DNA of 64,000 bases from Paenibacillus sp. BIHB 4019 (GCF_002741035.1 NZ_CP016808.1:1240001-1304000), one strand, 5' to 3'. Counted from the first letter of the stretch, positions 16,578-26,035 are shown. Notes: generated from the sequence alone by a model not told the origin. Made by a program: numbers and translations.

Positions 16578-16634
16578 TTTACAACAATTACCCAATTTTG
16601 GACATCTTATTGAAAATCCAATTCTCGCGCCCAT

Positions 16635-17333
16635 CTAGGCTTTTACTTGTATCATCCCTTGTAAAATAACCTCCAGCCCCCAAATAAACCGCTCGTTGTT
16701 TTCGGGATTGCCAGAGAACAGCTCTTTCTGCAAGCGGGCAATCATTGGATATTTGGCAGCATCAACGGATTGGTAAGACTGCTGAGCCGTGTGAAAATTG
16801 GAGCCCTCCTCCTTGCCGTTCCAGACCGTATGCTCGAATGCGGAGGAGGAAACATAGAGCAGAAACAAGTCGACTCCCCACGCCGCAGCGGCGGACGGAA
16901 TGCCTCCTTCGTGCAGCCGTTCCAAAATATACTCCGTAATGGTTAAGGAATGCTGTCCAATAGGCATTGTAGTTAAAGCAAGCTCCGCAATGCCGGGCCA
17001 TTCAAAAAGCGTCTTTTGATAAGCACAGAGCGCTGCGAATAATGCATGTTTCCATGGCTGTTCCTGATCAGATCCTTTCTGAACACCTGGCAGAACAATG
17101 TGGCCTAAGCCATAGTCGAGTACATAAGCGTTCAACTCCTGGACATTCCGGACGTACACATACAACGAGGATGGGCCTGTATCCAAAGCTTTGGCTACTT
17201 TACGCATAGTCAGCCCGGAAATCCCTTCATTTTTCAATAATTCAAACGCCGTTTTGACAATGATTTCTTTGCTTAACGGCTCTTTCGCTGGCCGCGACCG
17301 ACGACTAATGATAGTTCGATTGTTATTATCCAT
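16635..17333 (-). CDS. TetR-family repressor
   Basis: A 232-residue regulator. The N-terminal helix-turn-helix (about 22-65) reads LSKEIIVKTAFELL...GLTMRKVAKALDTGPSSLYVYV, close in style to TetR itself and its TetR_C_1 relatives; the C-terminal ~150 residues form the helical ligand-binding and dimer domain. It is the last gene after the TetX-like monooxygenase and the MBL hydrolase, 72 bp behind the latter. Tandem palindromes in front of the operon are the obvious operators, so it probably represses the operon until a substrate of the monooxygenase binds. ATG at 17333 has only a weak ribosome site. Confidence 0.88.
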   Translation of the reverse strand: MDNNNRTIISRRSRPAKEPLSKEIIVKTAFELLKNEGISGLTMRKVAKALDTGPSSLYVYVRNVQELNAYVLDYGLGHIVLPGVQKGSDQEQPWKHALFAALCAYQKTLFEWPGIAELALTTMPIGQHSLTITEYILERLHEGGIPSAAAAWGVDLFLLYVSSSAFEHTVWNGKEEGSNFHTAQQSYQSVDAAKYPMIARLQKELFSGNPENNERFIWGLEVILQGMIQVKA

Positions 17334-17405
17334 AGTTCACTTATAGCATGCTTGCAGGAGTTAGTAAAATCATTATGATGTTCTGAGCCTGCAATGAGGC
17401 CTTCT

Positions 17406-18113
17406 TCAGACAGAAGGACCCGCTGCGGCAATCGCCGCAATTCGTTCATTCACATTCAAGTCGTACACTCCGCCATGGAAGCAAATGATTTTTTCAATAT
17501 CGTAGGCTGCGAGCTTCGCTAAGGATTGGTAGGCCTCGTCCAGATCAGTCGTCTGCATCGGGTTCGGCCCTAACAGCTGATCCCCTCTCACAACCATCGC
17601 ATCTCCGGCAATTAGCGTCTTAGTCGCTCGATCATATAGACTAATATGTCCGGGTGTATGGCCAGGTGTGTGAATAACGACGATGCCCTCTGCAAAATCC
17701 AGCTGCTCACCGTCTGAGACGATATCAGTCACAATGTCGCTGGAGGCTGCCTCATAAGTGCCGAATGCTTCAAGCATCTTATGCGGCTCCTTTATTAGCG
17801 GAAGCTTTCCTTCAATATACGGCTTGTCTGCGGCATGGGCATAAACGGCGATTCCCGGTTTCAGCTCCAGCATTTGAGAAACGTTTCCGATGTGATCGAT
17901 ATCTTGATGGGTGAGCACAATGCCCGTCAATTGATCAATGGAAAAACCAGCCGCCTGCATCTGTGATACCATTTCCTGAGTCATTCCAGGCATGCCCGTA
18001 TCTACCAGTAGGTTACCTTCTTCAGAGGAGATTAGCGTAGGTGTAATCGTCCAAACTCCGTTCGCCAAAGGGATGTTTAAATCGAATGGGATAATCGCTT
18101 TTATGTTGTTCAT
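17406..18113 (-). CDS. Metallo-beta-lactamase-fold hydrolase
   Basis: A 235-residue MBL-superfamily protein. The metal motif reads THQDIDHIGN (about 68), that is HxDxDH rather than the classic HxHxDH; this variant is known in some MBL-fold subfamilies. Further ligands are in TPGHTPGH (about 152), AGDAM (about 174) and CFHGG (about 214). Likely a hydrolase of an ester, lactone or lactam; true beta-lactamase activity is not implied. The ATG overlaps the stop of the TetX-like gene by 4 nt, indicating coupled translation and a shared task, perhaps further breakdown of the oxidised product. Confidence 0.88.
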   Translation of the reverse strand: MNNIKAIIPFDLNIPLANGVWTITPTLISSEEGNLLVDTGMPGMTQEMVSQMQAAGFSIDQLTGIVLTHQDIDHIGNVSQMLELKPGIAVYAHAADKPYIEGKLPLIKEPHKMLEAFGTYEAASSDIVTDIVSDGEQLDFAEGIVVIHTPGHTPGHISLYDRATKTLIAGDAMVVRGDQLLGPNPMQTTDLDEAYQSLAKLAAYDIEKIICFHGGVYDLNVNERIAAIAAAGPSV

Positions 18114-19285
18114 ATTTGTTGGCCTCCTATTATTGCTTTCATTTTTTCTCCTAATTTTTGTGCTGCCTGGTCAGAAAAAAATAATGCCATATTCGTTTGC
18201 GTTTCTGCTGCAAGCTCGCCCGCATATTCAAACATTTTCAATTCATAGGCTTGAACCGCCTCGTTAAGGTCTGAATGATGAATAATCATTTCTCCCAGCT
18301 CGGCAGCATCCAGCATAGCCAAATTTGCACCCGCGCCGGCAAAAGGAGACATGAGATGGGCGGCATCGCCAATTAGCGTTACGCCCGGTTTATTCTCCCA
18401 CCTATGTCCAACAGGCAGCATATAAATTCTTCTTGGCGTGATGGGCCCATTCGCATGCAAAATATAATTTTTCAGTTCCTCGCTCCAATCCTCAAATAAG
18501 GAAAGCAGCTTGCGCTTAACGGATGCCGGCTCCGTATAGTCGAGTCCATTGTTATCCAGCCATTCTCTTTCCGCCGAAAAACCAAGATATATACGTATTC
18601 GATCATCCCCATTAAATTGCGCCATTATCGTTTTTTGGTCATCAAGGGCGAACATGCTTCCCGTCCCATTGAAGGCTGCAAGCTCAGGAAATTGTGCCGC
18701 AGCATTTATGATGTTGAGCTCAATCATGCTTACGCCTGAGTAAGCGGCATTTTCACCGCTAAGCAGCGGGCGAATCCGTGAAAAAGCGCCGTCGGCAGCA
18801 ACTACGAGATCTACCTGATCGGTATGGCCATTTTCAAACTGCAATTCATGTCGGCCATGCTCCAGCGGCACAGCCTGCATAAGTTTATGACTCCAACGAA
18901 TCGAATTCGCCCTTAAGGATTGAAACAGCAGACTAGAAAGCTTGGCCCGATCTATTTCGGGACGCCCTCCGCCTGCTGCCGATTTAATCGTTGACTGTTT
19001 TGCAGCTTCTTCATAAAACACGTTTGCTTGTTTGTCCGTCACTTTAAGCGCTTCTCCTTCAAAACGGCAAGCTGCCAAAAAGTTCTCCAGAAGCCCCGCA
19101 GACCGGAGTGCTTTTTGCCCTGTGTTCTCTTCCAGATCCAGCGTTCCTCCTTGCTGCAGCTCGGCCGAAGAGGCTGCTCGTTCATAAATGGCAGGCTCAT
19201 ATCCCGCTTGCTGTAAAATGCGTGCCAGCGTAAGCCCGCCTGGCCCAGCCCCAATAATAGCGATTCGTTTATGCTCGTTTCTCAT
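18110..19285 (-). CDS. FAD-dependent monooxygenase of the TetX type
   Basis: A 391-residue class A flavoprotein monooxygenase. Rossmann motif IIGAGPGGL (9-17), the GGTLDL...GQKALRSAGLL segment (about 46-66) that closely follows the arrangement in TetX, the DG motif VVAADGAFSR, and the FAD site GDAAHLMSPFAGAG (about 305). TetX-type enzymes hydroxylate and inactivate tetracyclines using NADPH and oxygen; related family members act on other aromatic polyketides, so tetracycline itself is not assured. ATG at 19285 with AAAGGAG 9 nt upstream. First gene of an operon with MBL hydrolase and TetR, behind tandem operators. Confidence 0.88.
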   Translation of the reverse strand: MRNEHKRIAIIGAGPGGLTLARILQQAGYEPAIYERAASSAELQQGGTLDLEENTGQKALRSAGLLENFLAACRFEGEALKVTDKQANVFYEEAAKQSTIKSAAGGGRPEIDRAKLSSLLFQSLRANSIRWSHKLMQAVPLEHGRHELQFENGHTDQVDLVVAADGAFSRIRPLLSGENAAYSGVSMIELNIINAAAQFPELAAFNGTGSMFALDDQKTIMAQFNGDDRIRIYLGFSAEREWLDNNGLDYTEPASVKRKLLSLFEDWSEELKNYILHANGPITPRRIYMLPVGHRWENKPGVTLIGDAAHLMSPFAGAGANLAMLDAAELGEMIIHHSDLNEAVQAYELKMFEYAGELAAETQTNMALFFSDQAAQKLGEKMKAIIGGQQI

Positions 19286-19337
19286 TTTTCATAGCTCCTT
19301 TTTACTTACTTAACTTTCGTCTAAAACTCGTAAATCA

Positions 19338-19382
19338 GTTATAACATAACGAACACCGTTCGTAAAGAACATAGTTCGTTAT
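19338..19382 (-). promoter_or_regulatory. Promoter with two tandem TetR-type operators
   Basis: On the minus strand TTTACG (complement of 19361-19366), a 17-bp spacer and TATAAC (complement of 19338-19343). Operator 1, ACGAAC-ACC-GTTCGT (19349-19363), fills the spacer. Operator 2, AAAGAAC-ATA-GTTCGTT (19364-19380), lies just upstream of the -35 with one arm mismatch. Centres are 16 bp apart. Outer arms ATAACGAAC and GTTCGTTAT match perfectly. Repressor binding would block the promoter. Confidence 0.75.
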
Positions 19383-19636
19383 CAACAATAAAAATATTTC
19401 TCGATGAGCTTTGTACCCGCTAAAAATCGAGTTAATTCTGCTTTTTTCATCAAAATAATTTGATAAATTCAATAAAACATCTTCCCTCAACATAATTTTC
19501 CATGGTAGTATTATACTATTGAGCAAAAAGACCTATTTTTTTCATCTTCAAGAGTAAGTACATAGTCTCAATATTTTAGGTCCTATGCACAATATGCAAT
19601 TGTTTTACAAACAGAGAATAGATAAGGGAGAGAGTT
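19383..19636. other. AT-rich leader of the SLH protein gene
   Basis: About 250 bp of AT-rich DNA before the SLH gene. TATACT at about 19512-19517 could be a -10 element but no good -35 partner was seen. No coding frame is convincing. Confidence 0.3.
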
Positions 19637-22489
19637 ATGATGATTGGCAACATGGCAAGCAAACGTATTTCTGTCGCACTTGTTTTTGCAATGGTCTTAT
19701 CGATTTTTTCCACGAACTATATCGCTTTTGGGGCAGAGGCAGCCTCCTCCTCCGTGTCGTTCACAGACATCGGGAAATCTTATGCCAAGGATGAAGTAAC
19801 CGCTCTAGTAGAAAAAGGCATTCTCGGCGGTTATAGCGACGGCAGCTTTAAGCCTTCGAACTCCATTACACGCGCGGAGCTAGCTAAAGTGCTAGTGCTT
19901 GCACTAGGCAAAGAGCAAGATGCTGCAAGCGCAGCACCTTTCAAAGATGTGGACAGCAACAGCTGGTATAACGGATATGTTGGCGCACTTGTGAAATCCG
20001 GCATTACGCAAGGCGTTTCCGCCGACCAATTTGCTCCGAACAAAACCGTTACACGCGAAGAGCTCGCTGTATTTTTCGTTCGCGCCTTCGGCTTGGAGCA
20101 AGCTGCTAAAGCGGTAGCGCTGGATGAGAAGCTTGCGGATCTCTCCACTGTATCGGCATGGGCGAAAAGCTCTGTTTCCTTCGCCTACCAAATCGGCTTC
20201 ATTAAAGGCGTAGCCAATGCAGACGGTACAACTCGCTTCAATCCTGCGGGCGTAGCCGATCGTCAAGCGTTAGCGCGTCTAGCCTACGAATTTGTCTTCA
20301 ATAAGACGACCTATGAGCTGGCAGCCGCTTCGCTCGGTGCAGCTGCTACACCTGCACCATCTGCTGCACCAACCCCAACAAACCCGCCGAAGTCATCAGA
20401 CAGCAGCAGTGGTGGAAACAGTGGCGGGAATAACGGTGGAAATAACGGCGGTTCGACGAGCACTTCCATTAATTCCGCAGGTGAACATACGCTGGGTGCG
20501 GTGACTGGCGATGTGCGCATCTACACTGCGAATGTTACTCTTAAAAACACAACGATTTCGGGTAATCTGTACTTGGAAACTAGCATTGGCAATGGCGATG
20601 TAACGCTCCAGAACGTTACCGTTAGCGGATCGACGACCATTAATGGCGGCGGCCCTAACAGTATTCACGTACAAAACTCCACTCTGGCAACCGTCATTGT
20701 AGACAAGCAAGATGGAAGCATTCGTCTCGTATTGGAAAATGAGACAGATGTCCAGCAGGTTACAATTCGCTCTGGCGCTATTATCGAGACACAGCCAGGG
20801 GTTGGACAAGTTGGAAACATCAACATCGCAAGCAACGTTCCACATAACGCGCAAGTTTCGTTAAACGGCGTATTTAATTCGGTTTCCGTCTATGCTGAGC
20901 AAGCAGCCATCACGCTAGGCGAGAACGGCTCTATCGGCGAACTGAATGTATTCGCAAGCGCACTGAATAGCGTTTTCCACCTGGAACAAGGCTCTAACGT
21001 TGCAAATGCCGTACTTGATGCGATCGTTTCCTTCCTTGGACAAGGTTCGATTACTGATGCAGTGGTCAATGCAGACGGCGTAGACTTCAGCTCGCTGCCA
21101 AGCCAGCCAAACCTGCAAGCAGATCCTGCGGTTTCCAGCATCATTGCAGAACCTGCACTAGGCTTTGAGCTTTCAGCGATTGGAGCAACTCGTCAAATCG
21201 TTGCGACAGGCGTGAAATACACAGCTAACGCTAAAGATATTACGACGCATTCCAACTGGACCAGTTCAGATGCTTCTGTAGCTGAAGTCGTATATGGCAA
21301 GGTTAAAGCTGTCGGCGAAGGCACGACCTTCATTACAGCAACCTATGGCTTGTACAATGTGCAGGTTCCTGTAACGGTAGCCGTTTATGAGCAAGGGTAC
21401 CCGACGATTTCCGCTGTACAAGTAACGAACGGCGCAGTCGATGTTGCTTTTGATCAGCAAGTGGATGATGTGAGCCTGTCTGATTTCGCAATTTCCGCAA
21501 CATTGAACGGTGCAGCTTATGAGCTGAGCGGCTTGCAATATGCGAATGGCAAAATCACCTTTAATCCGGTTCAAAGCTATGGCTCCACGCTGTACGTACA
21601 TGTAGAAGCGAATGAAGCCAAAACCAAGTTCGCAGGCAGCCAAAGCGGCGCAGTTAAACTGACAGGCTTCGGCGGTACCATCAACGATGTTGCCCGTAAT
21701 CCTGTAGCTAACCTGACGATTGAGTTCCGCAAAGGCCTCGGTGCTACAAGTGGCCCTGTTGTTGGAACAGCTGTAACCGATGCTAACGGAAGATATTACA
21801 TTTATTTGGCTCCTGGCATTTACACAGGTGAGCTGGGCGGCGTAGGCACGCCATATGTAACGACCTATATGACTGCTGTCTCGGCAGTAAATGTAAATAA
21901 CCAAAATGAAAACCAGACTGCAATCGGCATCCCGTCTGAAAATGAAACGCGTATCGTATTAACATGGGGCAAGGACCCTGCCGATCTGGATTCCCATCTC
22001 ATTGGCCCAGCTGTACAAGGCGGAATCTTCCACACTTGGTATGCGGATAAAGCTTATTATTATAACAATTCCAAAATTGCTGATCTGGATTTAGATGACA
22101 CGTCATCATATGGACCAGAAACAACAACAATCCGTAAAGATACAAACGGCACGTATACTTTCTATGTGCATCACTACTCCGGAGCAAGCACAATTTCGGC
22201 TTCCGGTGCCAAAATTGAAGTGTACCGCGGTTCTTCCCCTACACCAATCAAAGTGTACGAAGTGCCAACCGATAGAGGCAACGAGATTTATTGGACGGTA
22301 TTCACGATGACCATCACGGATGGCCAAGTTACATTCACGGATGTTAATGCATTCTCGAATACGAATCCTGTACGGGGTCTGAACCTTGTAGATAACAATC
22401 AAAGACCTACTGAAGAACCGGAGCAAGAAGAAGAACCAGAACAACAACCGGAGCAGGAGCAGCAACCTGATCCACAAACAGCACCTTAA
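19637..22489 (+). CDS. S-layer-type protein with three N-terminal SLH domains
   Basis: A 950-residue exported surface protein. Signal peptide to about residue 33; three SLH domains (about 38-88, 98-150, 160-215) that bind pyruvylated wall polymer, each with the TRAE-like motif (ITRAELAK, VTREELAV; degenerate in the third). A Ser/Gly/Asn linker (about 235-275) leads to a run of short beta repeats resembling a beta-helix (about 280-490), a BIG_2-like Ig domain (about 495-580), a carboxypeptidase-regulatory-like beta domain (about 680-760), a YfaP/DUF2135-like domain (LTWGKDPADLDSHL, about 775-910), and a Glu/Gln/Pro tail. ATG at 19637 after GGGAGAG. It ends in a strong terminator and stands alone. 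Ligand of the outer domains unknown. Confidence 0.9.
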   Translation: MMIGNMASKRISVALVFAMVLSIFSTNYIAFGAEAASSSVSFTDIGKSYAKDEVTALVEKGILGGYSDGSFKPSNSITRAELAKVLVLALGKEQDAASAAPFKDVDSNSWYNGYVGALVKSGITQGVSADQFAPNKTVTREELAVFFVRAFGLEQAAKAVALDEKLADLSTVSAWAKSSVSFAYQIGFIKGVANADGTTRFNPAGVADRQALARLAYEFVFNKTTYELAAASLGAAATPAPSAAPTPTNPPKSSDSSSGGNSGGNNGGNNGGSTSTSINSAGEHTLGAVTGDVRIYTANVTLKNTTISGNLYLETSIGNGDVTLQNVTVSGSTTINGGGPNSIHVQNSTLATVIVDKQDGSIRLVLENETDVQQVTIRSGAIIETQPGVGQVGNINIASNVPHNAQVSLNGVFNSVSVYAEQAAITLGENGSIGELNVFASALNSVFHLEQGSNVANAVLDAIVSFLGQGSITDAVVNADGVDFSSLPSQPNLQADPAVSSIIAEPALGFELSAIGATRQIVATGVKYTANAKDITTHSNWTSSDASVAEVVYGKVKAVGEGTTFITATYGLYNVQVPVTVAVYEQGYPTISAVQVTNGAVDVAFDQQVDDVSLSDFAISATLNGAAYELSGLQYANGKITFNPVQSYGSTLYVHVEANEAKTKFAGSQSGAVKLTGFGGTINDVARNPVANLTIEFRKGLGATSGPVVGTAVTDANGRYYIYLAPGIYTGELGGVGTPYVTTYMTAVSAVNVNNQNENQTAIGIPSENETRIVLTWGKDPADLDSHLIGPAVQGGIFHTWYADKAYYYNNSKIADLDLDDTSSYGPETTTIRKDTNGTYTFYVHHYSGASTISASGAKIEVYRGSSPTPIKVYEVPTDRGNEIYWTVFTMTITDGQVTFTDVNAFSNTNPVRGLNLVDNNQRPTEEPEQEEEPEQQPEQEQQPDPQTAP

Positions 22490-22557
22490 CAGTCTGTAAA
22501 AAATAACGCAGCGGCAGCGCCTTAAACTTCAAGCAGGCGTTGTATGAACCATCAAAA

Positions 22558-22595
22558 AACAGCATGACCGATTCAGCGGTCATGCTGTTTTTTTG
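22558..22595 (+). terminator. Terminator of the SLH protein gene
   Basis: AACAGCATGACCG (22558-22570) pairs perfectly with CGGTCATGCTGTT (22577-22589), followed by a T-run. Confidence 0.93.
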
Positions 22596-22625
22596 CCTTT
22601 CTAACTATAGGCTTGCTCCTCGCAC

Positions 22626-23033
22626 CTAGCTGTTACGAGTGTTCGGCAAACGTGTCGCCCACCAAACCCACCAGATTAGCAGCGGCTGGAACAGCAGCCT
22701 GATCCATAACGCTGCCTGCGAGGTGTCTGTCGATCCGGGAGCTGGAATCCCATAGATTGCAGCGTAAATATTAGCGGGAAAAATCAGCACTAAATACCAA
22801 ACAATCCAATTTCCCGTCTGCCGCCTCACAGCTGGCACTAACAGCAGCAGCGCAAATATCCACTCCGCTATACCTGTCGCATAAATGATTTCAAGCCGCA
22901 AGGGAACAAAATCGGGGAGCATTTCAGCAAAGCCCTGCGCCTCCCGAAAATGATAAAACCCCGCAGCCACAAATAATAAAGCAAATAATACACAGCCAAT
23001 GAATCTGGCTGCCGTTGTCCGCTGCTGCCGCAT
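22626..23033 (-). CDS. DoxX-like small membrane protein
   Basis: A 135-residue protein with four hydrophobic segments and the DoxX-family cues: a first helix with LLFVAAGFYHFR, PLRLEIIYATGIAEW and a third segment with VPAVRRQTG. DoxX-like proteins are small four-helix membrane proteins of mostly unknown role, some tied to redox stress. ATG at 23033 with AAGGAG about 11 nt upstream. It is divergent from the germination operon and convergent with the SLH gene. Confidence 0.8.
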   Translation of the reverse strand: MRQQRTTAARFIGCVLFALLFVAAGFYHFREAQGFAEMLPDFVPLRLEIIYATGIAEWIFALLLLVPAVRRQTGNWIVWYLVLIFPANIYAAIYGIPAPGSTDTSQAALWIRLLFQPLLIWWVWWATRLPNTRNS

Positions 23034-23090
23034 CTTCCGTCATACTCCTTCCAATTGCTTTTATTATCTATTACCCACATTCCCATTCAT

Positions 23091-23120
23091 ACATAAAAGG
23101 ATGGACATTTAGCCAAATTA
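23091..23120 (+). promoter_or_regulatory. Possible sigma-G promoter of the germination operon
   Basis: ACATA (23091-23095), 18-bp spacer, CAAATTA (23114-23120). This fits the sigma-G pattern gyATr-18-CATnnTA with about one mismatch in each half. Forespore expression is what is known for gerA-type operons; the element itself is tentative. Confidence 0.35.
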
Positions 23121-23198
23121 TGACTTGGAGAGCTTTGGCGGCTAGTGCGATCCCCTACCTAGCCGCACTCCTATCCTATTTAAGGAGGGTGCACTGGC

Positions 23199-24740
23199 AT
23201 GTTTTTCAACCATACAAAATCAGGTGGCTTGAATCAGCCAAAGGGCGGCTCTCCCCGGAAGAAGCATAAGGAAGAACCGTTCAGCGCTTCGCTCAAATCC
23301 AATATAGATACCTTTACTAAACTGCTCGGTCATAGCTCTGATCTCGAAATTAAGCCTTTTGCAAGCGACTTGGCTCCTGAGATTACGATGTCGCTCGTTT
23401 ATTTGAGCGAAATGGTCAATGAGACGACGTTAAATGAATCGGTCCTGCGCCCCTTAATGGAGGAAGATCAACAAGCGGAGGAGCGCAGCAACGCTTTAAT
23501 TCATTTGATTAAGGAACAAATTATACAGGTCGGCTCGACTTATTGTACCGATTCCATAGAAGAAGCGATCGATATGCTGCTGAATGGCTATTGTCTCCTG
23601 CTTGTCCAAGAAGCAAACAGCGGGCTGATGATTAATGTCAGCAGCAAAGAAGGCAGAACGGTCAGTGAGCCGACTACCCAAACCGTGCTGCGCGGGCCAC
23701 AGCAAAGCTTCAATGAAATCTTAAGTACAAATATTAATCTGATGCGCCAAATCATTAAGTCGCCGGATTTGCATATCGAGTCCATGGTTGTTGGCAGCCA
23801 AACACGTACGCAAATTGCGATGCTTTATTTGAACGGCGTCGCCTCAGCCGAGGCTGTAAAGACCGTTCGCGACCGCCTTGAGGCCATTGAAGTCAGCGGC
23901 ATTCTGGAGAGCGGCTATATCGAAGCACTCATTCAGGAAAAAACATATACGCCCTTCCCAACGCTGATGAACACCGAGCGCCCAGATGCGGTTGCCGGAG
24001 GCATATTGGAGGGACAAATTGCGATTGTTGTGGATGGCACGCCATTCGTGCTGCTTGCGCCGGTCACGCTGTTTCAATTTTTCCAGACACCGGAGGACTA
24101 TTACCACCGCTTTGATATCGCTACCTTCCTGCGGCTGATTCGTTTCGTATCTTTTCTCATTTCCATGCTGCTGCCAGCCCTATATATTGCCGTGACAACC
24201 TTCCATCAGGAAATGCTGCCAACTACACTGCTCATCACGCTTGCTGCCCAGCGGGAGGGCATTCCGTTTCCGGGGCTGGTCGAGGCGCTAATTATGGAGA
24301 TGACCTTTGAAGTATTGCGGGAAGCAGGCGTACGGATGCCCAGGGCTATTGGTCCTGCCATCTCCATCGTAGGCGCACTCGTCTTAGGACAAGCCGCCGT
24401 AGATGCCGGAATCGTATCCGCCGGCATGGTCATGGTCGTGTCCTTTACCGCCATATCCAGCTTTGTCATTCCACAATTCAATATTGCGATTTCCGCTAGG
24501 CTCATTCGCTTTACGTTCATGCTGCTCGCTGGCGTGTTCGGCTTTATGGGCATTGTCGCCGGATTTATGGCGATGCTCATCCATTTGGCGGGACTTGAAT
24601 CGTTTGGCGTTCCGTATATGACGCCGCTTGCTCCCTTCAATTGGTCGGCCATGAAGGATACGTTCATTCGCGCACCCCATAAGGTTCTGTTGAAGCGGGA
24701 AGCTGCAAATAAAATTAATCGCACCAGCAAGGCCGAATGA
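23199..24740 (+). CDS. Spore germination receptor subunit A (GerA family)
   Basis: A 513-residue GerAA/GerKA-type subunit of a nutrient germinant receptor in the spore inner membrane. The hydrophilic N-terminal half (about 30-290) precedes a membrane half with about five hydrophobic segments; typical family stretches include PTLMNTERPD, EGQIAIVVDGTPFVLLAPV and EDYYHRF. A basic stretch KPRKKHKEE-like occurs near residue 20. ATG at 23199, TAAGGAGGG 10 nt upstream. First gene of an A-C-B operon. The germinant is not predictable. Confidence 0.95.
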   Translation: MFFNHTKSGGLNQPKGGSPRKKHKEEPFSASLKSNIDTFTKLLGHSSDLEIKPFASDLAPEITMSLVYLSEMVNETTLNESVLRPLMEEDQQAEERSNALIHLIKEQIIQVGSTYCTDSIEEAIDMLLNGYCLLLVQEANSGLMINVSSKEGRTVSEPTTQTVLRGPQQSFNEILSTNINLMRQIIKSPDLHIESMVVGSQTRTQIAMLYLNGVASAEAVKTVRDRLEAIEVSGILESGYIEALIQEKTYTPFPTLMNTERPDAVAGGILEGQIAIVVDGTPFVLLAPVTLFQFFQTPEDYYHRFDIATFLRLIRFVSFLISMLLPALYIAVTTFHQEMLPTTLLITLAAQREGIPFPGLVEALIMEMTFEVLREAGVRMPRAIGPAISIVGALVLGQAAVDAGIVSAGMVMVVSFTAISSFVIPQFNIAISARLIRFTFMLLAGVFGFMGIVAGFMAMLIHLAGLESFGVPYMTPLAPFNWSAMKDTFIRAPHKVLLKREAANKINRTSKAE

Positions 24741-24814
24741 CGGTTAGCTGCTCGAATTTAGACGAGAGCCCGCGGTAACCAGAGGCGGCGTACGCTGAAA
24801 GGAGGACTCCGAAT

Positions 24815-26035
24815 ATGTATCGCCTGCTAACACGCAGCGCAGGCTCTTTGCTCATCCTCATGCTGCTCGGCGGCTGCTGGAATCGCGTTGAAATGAATGA
24901 AATCGGCATTATTTCTGCCACGGCAGTAGACTGGGAAAAAGGGAAATGGATTGTATCTTACCAGATGGTCATCCCGCAGGCCATTTCCTCTCAAGGCAAC
25001 AGCGCCGCTACGGGCGATGCTCCGGTGAACGTCTTCTCGACCGAGGCAGAGAGCATTCGCAAAGCCATCGGCGATGCCAGCCGCGAAATGTCGCGCAAGC
25101 TTTATTTTGCCCATAATCAAATCATTGTCATTAGCGAGACGGTCGCAAAGAAGGGAATCTCGCCGCTGATGGAAATTTATATGCGCAACACCGATGCTCG
25201 CGAAACCGTGTCGATGTTCATAGCCAAGGGCAAAGCGCGCAAGCTTATTGAGCAGATGCTCCCGGTGGAGAAAATTCCCGGCACGGCTGTCCAGCGTCTG
25301 GTCGAAAACGAAGCTGCAAGCAGCTCCGTCTATCCCGATATGACAATGTATCGCATTTTACTCGAGCTGCTTGGCCCTACGCAGGCAACCGGCATTCCTG
25401 AGCTGGAAATTTCCGGTTCCAAGCAGCCTCTCAGCTCCGTAAGCTCTCTGCAGAACACCTATACCCGGGCAAAAATCAAGCTGGGAGACCTTGGCGTTAT
25501 ATCCGGCGACAAGCTGGCCGGTTGGCTCACACCGGATGAAGCGGCCGGCGTCATGTGGCTGTCCGATCAGGTCAAGCGGACGACCATTAGCTTTGATTGC
25601 AGAGGCCAGGGAAGCAAAAAGGATTCCTCCGTCATTATAGGGGGTGCCTCAACAAAGGTGAAGCCGGAGCAGCGGGCCGATGGGAGATGGGTCATGAATG
25701 TAAGTGTCAAAGCCAATGGGACACTCCTTGAATACACTTGCCCGAACGATCTTCAGCAGCCGGGGCTGTTAAAGCAGGAGGAGCAAAGAATCGCCGAAGA
25801 AATTAAACACGGGATGGAAACGAGCTGGAAGGCGGCTAGCCGTCTGAAGACGGATATCGTCGGCTTCGGCAAAGCCATAAGCATGAAATATCCGCAGCAG
25901 TGGAAACAAATACAGAAGGATTGGAATGAGGAATTTCCCGAGACGGTGCTGAATTTGGATGTCAAATTCAAGCTTGCCCGCATTGGGTTCAGCAACTATA
26001 CCTTCAAAGAGGCGCAATCAAAAACGAGAAAATAG
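24815..26035 (+). CDS. Spore germination lipoprotein (Ger(x)C family)
   Basis: A 406-residue germinant receptor C subunit. Lipobox LGGC places the lipid-bearing Cys at residue 21, followed by the family hallmark WNRVEMNEIGIISATAVD. Domain order follows GerBC: an N-terminal domain with KLYFAHNQIIVISE and a C-terminal domain ending in KDWNEEFPETVLNLDVKFKL. It anchors outside the inner membrane of the spore and is needed for receptor assembly. ATG at 24815 with AAAGGAGGA 9 nt upstream; 74 bp behind gerA. Confidence 0.95.
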   Translation: MYRLLTRSAGSLLILMLLGGCWNRVEMNEIGIISATAVDWEKGKWIVSYQMVIPQAISSQGNSAATGDAPVNVFSTEAESIRKAIGDASREMSRKLYFAHNQIIVISETVAKKGISPLMEIYMRNTDARETVSMFIAKGKARKLIEQMLPVEKIPGTAVQRLVENEAASSSVYPDMTMYRILLELLGPTQATGIPELEISGSKQPLSSVSSLQNTYTRAKIKLGDLGVISGDKLAGWLTPDEAAGVMWLSDQVKRTTISFDCRGQGSKKDSSVIIGGASTKVKPEQRADGRWVMNVSVKANGTLLEYTCPNDLQQPGLLKQEEQRIAEEIKHGMETSWKAASRLKTDIVGFGKAISMKYPQQWKQIQKDWNEEFPETVLNLDVKFKLARIGFSNYTFKEAQSKTRK

